Notes under the pieces: generated by a model
The model's input: the letters and a program-made list of their open reading frames with translations, nothing else
The model's database searches: none
Told to the model about the DNA's origin: nothing
Shown: one piece after another, positions 1 through 6,854 of the stretch
Numbering within the stretch: the first letter of the stretch is position 1
Layout: each line of letters opens with the position of its first letter
NCBI GenBank assembly: GCA_005772945.1
Contig: SXIE01000108.1
Span: 1-12,676, forward strand
Source: Pseudomonadota bacterium
Lineage (GTDB): Bacteria > Myxococcota > UBA9042 > PHBI01
Direction of reading: 5' to 3'
Length of the DNA stretch: 12,676 bases
Made by a program: the position numbers and the translations under genes

Positions 1-1
1 C

Positions 2-763
2 ATGCGCTACGGCTCGCCGTCGATCCCCACCGCGCTGGACGGCCTCCTGGGCGGCCCCGAGCCGGTCTCCGACCTGCTCGTCCTGCCCCTCTATCCCCAA
101 TATGCCTCGTCGTCCTCGGGCTCGACGATGGCCAAGGTCATGACCTCGCTCGCGGACCGCACGGTCGTGCCGGACATGGCCTTCATCCGCGACTTTCACC
201 TTCACGCGGGCTTCCTCGACGCCGTCGTCACGGTCGCCAAACCCGCTCTGCAAGCCTTCGCGCCCGATCACGTGCTGCTCTCCTTCCACGGCCTGCCCGA
301 GCACCACATGCGCGCCAGCGACGTCAGCGGCCAACACTGCCTCGCCAGTGCGACCTGCTGCGACGTGCGCGTCCCCGCCAACGACCCTTGCTACCGCGCG
401 CAATCGTTTCGCACGGCGCGCGCCCTGGCGGAGCGCCTTGGCCTCGCCGCGGGCGCCTGGTCGATCGGGTTCCAGTCGCGCCTCGGGCGCCGCCCGTGGG
501 TCAGGCCCTACACCGACCAGATCCTGAAGTCGCTGCCCGCTCAGGGCGTGAAGCGCGTCGCGGTGTTGACACCATCGTTTGCGGCCGATTGCCTGGAGAC
601 GCTCGAGGAGATCGCCATCCGCGGTCGGCGCGACTTCATCGCCGCGGGCGGCGAGGACCTGACGCTGGTGCCGTGCGTGAACGCCGAGCCGTCCTGGGCC
701 GAGGCCGTCGCGGCGATGGCGCGCGGACGAAGCGACGGGGCTCACGCGTTCGGCGCGCCATGA
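2..763 (+). CDS. hemH: Ferrochelatase, C-terminal part (5' end outside window)
   Basis: Ferrochelatase inserts Fe2+ into protoporphyrin IX, the last step of protoporphyrin-dependent heme synthesis. The 253 visible residues match the family from its MRYGxPSI segment onward, which normally lies well inside the protein, so the true start is upstream of the window and the first ATG is internal. Visible landmarks are LPLYPQYASSSSGS (residues 28-41), SFHGLPEHH with the catalytic His at 96, and TPSFAADCLETLEEI with the catalytic Glu at 199. Between them, four Cys at 113, 119, 120 and 130 form a compact insertion. In myxobacterial and Bdellovibrio ferrochelatases, four internal cysteines in this region bind a [2Fe-2S] cluster, so the same is inferred here. 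The stop overlaps the start of the next gene (ATGA). Confidence 0.95.
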   Translation: MRYGSPSIPTALDGLLGGPEPVSDLLVLPLYPQYASSSSGSTMAKVMTSLADRTVVPDMAFIRDFHLHAGFLDAVVTVAKPALQAFAPDHVLLSFHGLPEHHMRASDVSGQHCLASATCCDVRVPANDPCYRAQSFRTARALAERLGLAAGAWSIGFQSRLGRRPWVRPYTDQILKSLPAQGVKRVAVLTPSFAADCLETLEEIAIRGRRDFIAAGGEDLTLVPCVNAEPSWAEAVAAMARGRSDGAHAFGAP

Positions 764-2193
764 AACAGCACGGCCTGGTCATCAGAGGGGTGGCGTGCGC
801 GCTCGCGGGCGTCGCGCCCTTCGCAGCGGGCGGCCAGGTTGACAGCGTCTCTGCGGCACCGCCCCCGCCGCCCGCGGTGGTCTGCGACGGCACGACCGAA
901 TGGCGCGTCGGGCCGCCCGACGGCACACCGCCGGAGCTGCGCACGCTCGACGCCTGGCTCGCGCGGACGCCGGCTCTGGACGAGGCGCTGCTCTCGTCCG
1001 ACGACATCGCGCTGCTCGTCGCCCGCAATCAGGGCGTCCCCGGTGCCTGGCGCGAGTTCCTCGGTGACGACCCGCCCACGGCTGAGGGCGTGGCCGGCGA
1101 GATCGGCGAGCGCGTCGGCGAGATCGGCGCGAGGCTCGCGGTGGGCGAGCTCGTCGAGGGCGAGCCCGGGCGCTTCGACGAGGCGCGCCGCATCGTCGCG
1201 AGCGCCGAGCCGGTCGACGAGCTGCGCGCCGTCGCCGCGCCGATCGATCTCCACTGCCTGCCCGTGGTGGGCGGCTACTTCCGCCCGCCGATCGACCGCC
1301 TCTTCGGCCGGAACCAATGCTCGCGCCTCCACCCCGGCGAGCTCGTGCGCGTCTTGCGTGCGACCCGCGACGGGCGCTGGCGCTACGTGTGGGCCGGTCA
1401 CGGCGTCGGTTGGCTCGCCGACAGCGACCAGGCCGGCGCCCTCTCGCGCCCGATGGCGCCGAGCGTGGCCCGCGATCGCCGCGACGAGGAGCCGCGCCTG
1501 CGCGTGCTCGGCGATCTGGTGCCGGCCTGGACGGCCGAGGGCCGGCTCGTCTTCCTGCGCCTCGGGACCTCGTTCCGGGCGGTCGGCATGTTGACGCTGT
1601 CTACATCGACAGGGGCGCAACCCGAGCGGCTCTGGCAGATCCTCGTGCCATCGCCCGAGACACCGAGCGGCACCACGGACGCCTTTGTCGCCGACACGCC
1701 GGAGGTGCATCTCGGGCCGCTGCCGCTCACGCGTCGCGCCGTGCTCTCGCTTGCCTTCGCGCGCCTCGGCGACCCGTATGGCTGGGGCGGGACCCTCGGC
1801 TTTCGCGACTGCTCCGGTCTCCTCCAGGATGTGATGGCGACCTTCGACTTCTGGCTCGGGCGCCACTCGAGCGTGCAGGCGGAGTCGGGTGCCGTGGTCC
1901 TCGACGTGACCGGGCGCGGCGACGACGACAAGCGCCAGACCATCGCGGCGGCGGCCCGCCGGGGCATCGTGTTTTTGTACATGCCCGGCCACATCATGTT
2001 GTATCTGGGTGAGGACGGTGGCCGACCTTACGCGCTCTCGGCCATCAGCGAGTACGTCGTGCCCTGCCCGGATGGCGGCAAGAAGACCATCCGGCTCGAC
2101 CGCGTCGAGGTCACCGATCTCGAGCGCGGCCGCGGCACGGAGCGCACCGCCTTCATCGAGCGCATCGCGAAGGTCGCGATCTTCGGCCGATGA
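760..2193 (+). CDS. Secreted NlpC/P60 cysteine peptidase with SH3-like domains
   Basis: Predicted cell-wall peptidase of 477 aa that would cut peptidoglycan stem peptides in the periplasm. The ATG at 760 overlaps the hemH stop and gives an N-terminus with a short basic/hydrophobic signal-like segment (MKQHGLVIRGVACALAGVAPF) followed by a proline run. Residues 50-165 resemble the helical N-terminal stabilising region of SH3b-NlpC/P60 proteins. SH3-like segments follow at about 170-225 (WRYVWAGHGVGWLADS) and 245-300 (FLRLGTSF). The peptidase domain covers about 325-475. It has the nucleophile Cys351 in the RDCSGL motif and His411 in MPGHIMLYLG. The usual third polar residue (His/Asn/Gln) appears to be Ser427 in YALSAIS, although the alignment is by eye. 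It may be lipid-free and periplasmic, since no lipobox is obvious. The stop overlaps the next start (ATGA). Confidence 0.9.
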   Translation: MKQHGLVIRGVACALAGVAPFAAGGQVDSVSAAPPPPPAVVCDGTTEWRVGPPDGTPPELRTLDAWLARTPALDEALLSSDDIALLVARNQGVPGAWREFLGDDPPTAEGVAGEIGERVGEIGARLAVGELVEGEPGRFDEARRIVASAEPVDELRAVAAPIDLHCLPVVGGYFRPPIDRLFGRNQCSRLHPGELVRVLRATRDGRWRYVWAGHGVGWLADSDQAGALSRPMAPSVARDRRDEEPRLRVLGDLVPAWTAEGRLVFLRLGTSFRAVGMLTLSTSTGAQPERLWQILVPSPETPSGTTDAFVADTPEVHLGPLPLTRRAVLSLAFARLGDPYGWGGTLGFRDCSGLLQDVMATFDFWLGRHSSVQAESGAVVLDVTGRGDDDKRQTIAAAARRGIVFLYMPGHIMLYLGEDGGRPYALSAISEYVVPCPDGGKKTIRLDRVEVTDLERGRGTERTAFIERIAKVAIFGR

Positions 2194-4052
2194 CATTCAT
2201 CCTCTCGTTCCTTCTCCAGGTCGCTCACGCGCTGCCGTTCACGGCGCCGCGGGGCGCCGCCGAGCCGCCTCCGGCGACCGATCTGCGCGCGCTCGCGACA
2301 TGCGAGGATTCGCTCGACCTCTCGATCTTCAATACGCCGCGTCGCCCGTACGCGCGCGCGCCGATGCGCGTGCTCGTGACGAGCGAGACCGATCTCGGAC
2401 CGAACGCGCGCATCGTCGTGCGCCCGCCGAAGTCCGACGCCGACGAGATATTGACAGCGGAAACCTTCGGCGGCCCACCGTGGGGCTGGGTCGCGACGGT
2501 CGAGCAGCCCGTCAAGGGGGACTGGCGCGTGGGGGTCGCGGTGAACGGGCGCATCGTGGCTTGCCAGGCGGTCGAGGTGCGCGGCGGGCCGAGCGGTCCG
2601 GGCGAGCTCGAGGTCGGGAGCGACCCGTGGTGGGAGACGCGCATCAAGTGGGAGCGCGACACCGAGAACCTCTACAGCCTGTGGATCGAGCGCCTCTTCT
2701 TGGCGCCGCTCGGCGAGGACATCAGCTGGAAGCCGCTGGCGCTGGCGCTCAAAGACCCGTCGCGCAACCTGCTGTATGGCTACATGGGGCTCGACGAGGA
2801 CAAAGACGGCCTGCGCGCGAACCCGGATTGCGCCGACTTCCCCTATACGTTGCGCGCCTACTTCGCGTGGAAGCTGGGGCTGCCGATGGCCTTGCGCGGG
2901 TGTCGACGGGGCAACGCGGCGCGCGCGCCGACCTGCGGCACCGAGCTCCATACGAGCGAGGAGCCGACGACCGAGGGGAACCGCGTCCAGGCCTTCAAGG
3001 CCTTCATGCGCAAGCTGCAGGCGACCATTCACAGCTCGAGCCTGCGCGGCGCGCCGGGCGACGAGAAGTCCGATCTGTACCCGGTGAAGCTGAACCGGCA
3101 CGGCCTCCGACCCGGAGCGATCTACGCAGATCCCTACGGCCACACGATGATGGTCGGGCGCTGGTTCCCGCAGACCGAGACCGAGCCCGGCGTCCTCATG
3201 GCCATCGACGCGCAGCCCGACGGCACCGTCGGACGCCGCGTTTTCTGGCGCGGCGCGTTCCTCTTTCCCCAGGACGACGCGGTCGCGGGCGCCGGCTGGA
3301 AGCGGTTCCGGCCGGTCCGCCGCGGCGAGGGCGGCCTGGTCGAGCTCGACAACGACGCCATCGCCGCGAGCATCGACTACGGCGACTACTCGGTCGAGCA
3401 GTGGTCCTTCGGTCAGGAGGGCTTCTACGAGAAGATGGACGAGGTGATCAACCCGATGCCGATGACGCCCGAGCTGGCCTTGAAGGGGCTCATCGACGCG
3501 CTCGAGCAGCAGACCTTGAGGCGCCTCGAGTCGATCGACAGCGTCGAGGACTGGAAGCGCAAGCTGCCGAACAAGGTCATCCCGATGCCGCCCGGGGTCG
3601 AGATCTTCCTGACCGCAGGCCCGTGGGAGGACTTCTCGACACCTGCGCGCGACATGCGGCTCCTCATCGCCATCGACACCGTGCAACAGTTTCCCGCACG
3701 CGTCGCCAAGTACCCGAAGCGCTTCGTGCTGACGGCCGGAGAGGCCCCGGCGGCGCTCCAGACGCGGCTCGCCAAGCAGGTCCAGGACGAGCTGGCGCGA
3801 CGCGCGTTCAGCTACAAGCGCAGCGACGGGACCCCGTGGAAGCTGACGCTCGCGAGCCTCTTCGAACGCACGGCGGCCTTCGAGATCAGCTGGAACCCGA
3901 ACGACTGCCCGGAGTTTCGCTGGGGCGCAGCCGAGGGCAGCGACGAGATGACGCCGTGCGCGCGGCGGGCGCCCGCGGACCAGCAGACCCGGATGGAAAC
4001 GGCGCGGGCCTGGTTCCACAAGCGCGAGCGGCCGCTGCAGCACTCACGTTGA
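2190..4052 (+). CDS. Exported protein of unknown function, possible papain-like fold
   Basis: 620 aa; I do not recognise a named family. The ATG at 2190 overlaps the upstream stop and begins a short hydrophobic stretch (MTFILSFLLQVAHA) that fits a signal peptide cut after AHA. Residues 55-135 look like a beta-rich domain. Residues 145-360 hold the most family-like block: NPDCADFPYTLRAYFAWKLG with Cys214, then YADPYGHTMMVGRW with His318, then AIDAQPDG with Asp340. That Cys-His-Asp order and the flanking small residues resemble transglutaminase/NlpC-like cysteine hydrolases. This is inference from spacing, not a recognised signature. The C-terminal 250 residues are rich in charged helices and have no motif I can name. 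Because it is coupled to the NlpC/P60 gene, an envelope or cell-wall role is plausible. Confidence 0.85.
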   Translation: MTFILSFLLQVAHALPFTAPRGAAEPPPATDLRALATCEDSLDLSIFNTPRRPYARAPMRVLVTSETDLGPNARIVVRPPKSDADEILTAETFGGPPWGWVATVEQPVKGDWRVGVAVNGRIVACQAVEVRGGPSGPGELEVGSDPWWETRIKWERDTENLYSLWIERLFLAPLGEDISWKPLALALKDPSRNLLYGYMGLDEDKDGLRANPDCADFPYTLRAYFAWKLGLPMALRGCRRGNAARAPTCGTELHTSEEPTTEGNRVQAFKAFMRKLQATIHSSSLRGAPGDEKSDLYPVKLNRHGLRPGAIYADPYGHTMMVGRWFPQTETEPGVLMAIDAQPDGTVGRRVFWRGAFLFPQDDAVAGAGWKRFRPVRRGEGGLVELDNDAIAASIDYGDYSVEQWSFGQEGFYEKMDEVINPMPMTPELALKGLIDALEQQTLRRLESIDSVEDWKRKLPNKVIPMPPGVEIFLTAGPWEDFSTPARDMRLLIAIDTVQQFPARVAKYPKRFVLTAGEAPAALQTRLAKQVQDELARRAFSYKRSDGTPWKLTLASLFERTAAFEISWNPNDCPEFRWGAAEGSDEMTPCARRAPADQQTRMETARAWFHKRERPLQHSR

Positions 4053-4132
4053 CGGCGGTCGTCGCGGTCGTAGTGGGCGTCACGGGCGCGACGCGACTTG
4101 CATCCGCGCCGCGCTCGGGGCATGCCTGGGCC

Positions 4133-4936
4133 ATGTCCAAGCTCGAAGATCTGCACGCCTTGACCCTGTCGGTCGCACGCCTGGGCCGCGGCCTCGTCGC
4201 GTTCCAGCCCGCGCCGCGCGAGCCCGCCGCGCTGCTCGAACTCTTCGACTTCGAGGGCTGCCCCTACTGTCGCAAGGTCCGCGAGACCCTCTCCGAGCTC
4301 GACCTCGACTACCTCGCCCGTAGCTCCGCGCGCGGCGCGTCGTCGCGGGTCGCGGGGATCGCGCTCGGCGGCAAGCGCCAGTTCCCGATCCTGCACGACG
4401 CGAACTCGTTCGCGAAGAGCGCACCGAGCGAAGCTCGGGGCAGCGAGCGGGGATGGGGCCCCGCGGAGAAGGCGCAGCCTTTGGAGCGCTTGCCCGCGAC
4501 GAGCAGCGGCGCCGTGCTCTACGAATCGGAAGCGATCATCGACTACCTGCACACGACCTACGGCGCGGGGCGATCGCGATGGCAGACCCTGCTCGCGCCC
4601 CTCGACACCGCGGGGAGCACGCTCACGAGCGCGCTCCGCCGCCGCGGGAAACGCGTGCGCGATGGCCTCGCAGGCCGACCGCAGCCGGCCCAGCTGCTCG
4701 AACTCTGGAGCTTCGAGGCCTCGCCCTATTGCCGCAAGGTGCGCGAGGAGCTCGCCGAGCTCGGGCTCGACTACATCGTTCACAACGTCGCCAAGCGCGG
4801 GCGCCGACGGCCAGTGCTGGTGGCGCTCGGCGGCAAGATGCAGGTGCCCTACCTGAGCGACCCGAACACCGGCACCGCGCTCTACGAGTCGGACGACATC
4901 GTGGCCTATCTCCGAACAGCCTACGGCACGCCGTGA
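4133..4936 (+). CDS. Tandem glutaredoxin/GST N-terminal domain protein
   Basis: 267 aa with two thioredoxin-fold GST-N units. Unit 1 (about 34-145) has LLELFDFEGCPYCRKVRETL, with a CPYC pair at 43-46. Unit 2 (about 187-264) has LLELWSFEASPYCRKVREEL, where the first cysteine is Ser (SPYC, 197-200). Each unit ends in a YESxxIxxYL helix typical of the glutathione-binding face. No alpha-helical GST C-terminal domain follows, so it is more like a double glutaredoxin than a classical transferase. A thiol redox or glutathione-linked role is likely; the substrate is unknown. Unit 1 carries an extra segment at about 92-126. The ATG at 4133 is the first in frame, but a TTG at 4049 overlapping the previous stop (TTGA) would keep the operon's coupling pattern and add 28 residues starting with a valine-rich stretch. 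Confidence 0.85.
   Translation: MSKLEDLHALTLSVARLGRGLVAFQPAPREPAALLELFDFEGCPYCRKVRETLSELDLDYLARSSARGASSRVAGIALGGKRQFPILHDANSFAKSAPSEARGSERGWGPAEKAQPLERLPATSSGAVLYESEAIIDYLHTTYGAGRSRWQTLLAPLDTAGSTLTSALRRRGKRVRDGLAGRPQPAQLLELWSFEASPYCRKVREELAELGLDYIVHNVAKRGRRRPVLVALGGKMQVPYLSDPNTGTALYESDDIVAYLRTAYGTP
4406..4510 (+). repeat. In-frame insertion with hairpins inside GST domain 1
   Basis: Domain 1 reads FPILHDAN then AVLYESEA with 35 residues between, while the paralogous domain 2 reads VPYLSDPN then ALYESDD with only three. The extra 32 or so residues (Ser/Arg/Gly/Pro-rich, including SEARGSERGWGP) keep the frame. The DNA holds a perfect 6-bp stem with a GAA loop (4424-4438, CCGAGC/GCTCGG) and a GGGGCCCC palindrome (4455-4462). 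This resembles a mobile palindromic element tolerated in frame, but no second copy is present in the window to prove it is a repeat. Confidence 0.5.
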
Positions 4937-4956
4937 CCTGAACGACGGCCGTGCCG
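4924..4956. terminator. Hairpin between convergent genes, overlapping the GST stop codon
   Basis: CGGCACGCCGT (4924-4934) pairs with ACGG-C-CGTGCCG (4945-4956), giving 11 base pairs, one bulged C at 4949 and a 10-nt loop. The stem includes the last codons and the first base of the TGA of the upstream gene and lies before the convergent gene that ends at 4972. There is no T-run on either side, so it may act as a bidirectional, non-canonical terminator or an mRNA 3'-end stabiliser. Confidence 0.55.
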
Positions 4957-4971
4957 ACGACACTGGCTCCC

Positions 4972-5562
4972 CTACTTCGGGAGCGGCCCTCGCGCGATGG
5001 TCTCGGGACCGCTTGCGGGGATCGTGATGGTGAGGACCTCGCCGGAGTTGCTCGGCATCCAGCGCTGCACCGTCTCGATCACCAGGCGCCCGTCCTTCGC
5101 CTTCACCGAGGGCCTGATCGGTGCGTCATCGAAGATCGCGACGCCGTCGAAGAGCAGCGTGTTTGCGAAGCGCACGAGCTGCGTCGTCTCGGGCGGGGTC
5201 TGGAGCCAATGGCGCTCGCGCGCGAAGTCCGCCAACGAGCGCTCGCCGCGGACCCCGTACGCGACGCCCGTCTTGCGATCGATCGCGACGCGCGCGACCC
5301 CGGTGCCCGGGTAGGCCTTGGGATAGACGGCGACGGCGACGACGGTATCGAAGGTGCCGTCCTCCTGGCGCAGCTCGATGTCGGCAGCGGGAAATTCCTG
5401 CGACAGCGCATCACGCAGGCGCTTCTGGGCCGCTTGGATGGCCGATGCTAGCGGGTCCATCGCAGCCAACGGTGCCGGACCCGCGGCCAGGCCCCGAGCG
5501 GCTGCGGCAACGAGCATGAGCGTCACGAGCGAAGAAACAATGGGCCGCGAAGCGAGGTGCAT
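4972..5562 (-). CDS. Small exported protein of unknown function
   Basis: 196 aa from the ATG at 5562; an ATG 36 bases further upstream also exists, but its added residues (RRPRTDR) would sit awkwardly before the signal peptide. Residues 1-28 form a good Sec signal (basic start, then SSLVTLMLVAAAARGLAAG). The mature part has a short helix (AAQKRLRDALSQEF) followed by a mainly beta domain with DTVVAVAVYP, GVARVAIDRKTGVAYGV and a C-terminal LTITIPASGPETIARG. I recognise no domain or catalytic motif. It sits 81 bases downstream of the acyltransferase gene on the same strand and may share its transcript. No strong ribosome binding site is visible. Confidence 0.7.
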   Translation of the reverse strand: MHLASRPIVSSLVTLMLVAAAARGLAAGPAPLAAMDPLASAIQAAQKRLRDALSQEFPAADIELRQEDGTFDTVVAVAVYPKAYPGTGVARVAIDRKTGVAYGVRGERSLADFARERHWLQTPPETTQLVRFANTLLFDGVAIFDDAPIRPSVKAKDGRLVIETVQRWMPSNSGEVLTITIPASGPETIARGPLPK

Positions 5563-5598
5563 GCATCGATCTGTACGCGGCCTGCGCACCGTTGGCAA

Positions 5599-5625
5599 CG
5601 GGCCGGCTGACGGCCTGACGGCCCG
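5599..5625 (-). terminator. Possible hairpin after the acyltransferase gene
   Basis: CGGGCCG (5599-5605) and CGGCCCG (5619-5625) form a perfect 7-bp stem with a 13-nt loop in the 81-base gap between two minus-strand genes. The loop side contains two direct copies of CTGACGGC. There is no T-run, so this is a weak terminator or attenuator candidate only. Confidence 0.25.
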
Positions 5626-5643
5626 GACAGCATGCCGGCCGTA

Positions 5644-6633
5644 TCAGGGCGCGGGCGCGGCCTTGCGCTGAAGGAGCGTCGCGTCGACCCACGCGTCGAG
5701 CTCCTCCCAGCGCGCCCACAGCCACTCGATGAGCGCCTCGCGCGTGACCGGGACCTCGCGGCGCGGAATCCGCCAATAGCGCATGCGCACGACGCGCCCG
5801 ACCAGATCCCCCGAGAGCACCGATCCGACCGACGAGAGCCCCTCGAAGCCGACGTGCCCGACGAGCACGATGTCCGCCTCGCGCGCGGTCTCGAGGATGG
5901 TCAGCGCGCCACCCAAGCGCGGCGGCAGGACGCGCCGGAGTCGCTCGGCGCGCGCCACGAAAGCGGGCGCGCTCTTGGCCAAGCGCGCCAAGGCGCGTAG
6001 GCGCTTGTCCGCCGTGAAGCGCGTGCCCTCCGGATAGATGAGGACGCCTTCGTCGGGCGCCAGATCGGTCGCGAGCGTGCGCAGCCCGTCCATCGATCGC
6101 TCGGTCTCGGATCCGTCGCGACTCACGAAGAGGTTGTGGAGACGCGTGCCGCCGATATCGAGCGCCGGGTCCTTCAGCAGCTCCTGCTTGAGGACCCAAC
6201 GCAGCTTGAGCCCGCGCCGCGTCGTCAGAAGGCTGGTCGGAAGCATCGTGTCGACCAGGCTCGTGTGCTGCATCAGCACGACCGCCGGCCCACCGGGCGT
6301 GGGACCGAGGACCTCCTCGTTCTCGAGCTCGAGCCGAACCCCGTAGAGGCGCTTGACGGCCCCGAGGAGCAGCCCGACCCAGGCGGCCTGCACGACGTAG
6401 GTGCCGCGCATCATGCGCGCATGCCGTGAGCGTCCGAAGCCCGCGAAGAGCCAGAACAGGAACATCGCGTTCACGGCGAGGATCTCGGCGGCCAGGTAGA
6501 CCGCGCCAAAGAGAATGAGGCGCGTGACCGCGAACGGTGTCCGGCGGCGCACCCAGCGATAGCTGTCGACCAGCGCCGCGAGGAGAGTCCAGACCGGCAG
6601 GCCACCGATGATCAGCGCGGCGAACAGGAACAT
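5644..6633 (-). CDS. Membrane acyltransferase, PlsC-like (1-acylglycerol-3-phosphate acyltransferase family)
   Basis: 329 aa from the ATG at 6633. Members move an acyl chain from acyl-CoA or acyl-ACP to a lysophospholipid or related acceptor at the inner membrane. The N-terminus is strongly hydrophobic (about 1-23 and 36-66, with a further segment near 79-95). The acyltransferase motifs are clear: QHTSLVD with the HxxxxD pair His123/Asp128, a KQELLKDP-like motif II region at 149-156, FVSRD at 169-173, and YPEGTR at 200-205. The sequence is longer at the N-terminus than minimal PlsC (about 240 aa), so the acceptor may differ from lysophosphatidate. The ATG lacks a Shine-Dalgarno, whereas a CTG 13 codons upstream (6672) has GGAGG at ideal spacing, so the native protein may be 342 aa. 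It is divergent from the ceramidase-like gene. Confidence 0.88.
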   Translation of the reverse strand: MFLFAALIIGGLPVWTLLAALVDSYRWVRRRTPFAVTRLILFGAVYLAAEILAVNAMFLFWLFAGFGRSRHARMMRGTYVVQAAWVGLLLGAVKRLYGVRLELENEEVLGPTPGGPAVVLMQHTSLVDTMLPTSLLTTRRGLKLRWVLKQELLKDPALDIGGTRLHNLFVSRDGSETERSMDGLRTLATDLAPDEGVLIYPEGTRFTADKRLRALARLAKSAPAFVARAERLRRVLPPRLGGALTILETAREADIVLVGHVGFEGLSSVGSVLSGDLVGRVVRMRYWRIPRREVPVTREALIEWLWARWEELDAWVDATLLQRKAAPAP

Positions 6634-6669
6634 GACGGGGATCGTGACCAGGCGACGGCGCAGAGCGTC

Positions 6670-6683
6670 CAGCGGGAACCTCC
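6670..6683 (-). promoter_or_regulatory. Ribosome binding site with candidate CTG start of the acyltransferase gene
   Basis: On the minus strand GGAGG (6683-6679) is followed by 6 nt and then CTG (6672-6670), in frame with the ATG at 6633. The added residues are LDALRRRLVTIPV, a basic segment running into the first membrane helix. The frame is closed by TAA at 6699-6697, and no ATG, GTG or TTG lies between that stop and 6633. The ATG itself has no ribosome binding site. Confidence 0.5.
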
Positions 6684-6687
6684 AAGA

Positions 6688-6710
6688 CGGGCGAGCTTAC
6701 GACTCGCCCG
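6688..6710. promoter_or_regulatory. Inverted repeat in the divergent intergenic region
   Basis: CGGGCGAG (6688-6695) and CTCGCCCG (6703-6710) form a perfect 8-bp stem with a 7-nt loop. It sits just upstream of the acyltransferase ribosome binding site and about 145 bases before the ceramidase-like gene. It could be an operator or an mRNA leader hairpin. No clear -35/-10 pair was found in this gap. Confidence 0.4.
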
Positions 6711-6854
6711 CCGATCGGGCAATCGCGTTCTGGGGCGGGCGGGCGCTCGCCGGCCACCCGAGTCGCGTGAACCAGAGAACGCCGATCGCACGGAGGATTT
6801 CGTTTCGTGCGGAGTGCGTGCTATCGCCCGCAGCGCCTACCGGGGGACGATTGC

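Noticed and set aside
2028..4043. Long minus-strand open frame opposite the exported protein gene (671 aa)
   Set aside because: Arg/Ala/Leu-rich, without motifs, and explained by very high GC at codon positions of the + strand gene.
5608..5623. CTGACGGC direct repeat
   Set aside because: Only two short copies next to each other in GC-rich intergenic DNA; too little to call an operator.
5411..6757. Long minus-strand frame overlapping the PlsC-like gene
   Set aside because: A shifted reading of the acyltransferase; HxxxxD and PEGTR motifs are in the other frame.
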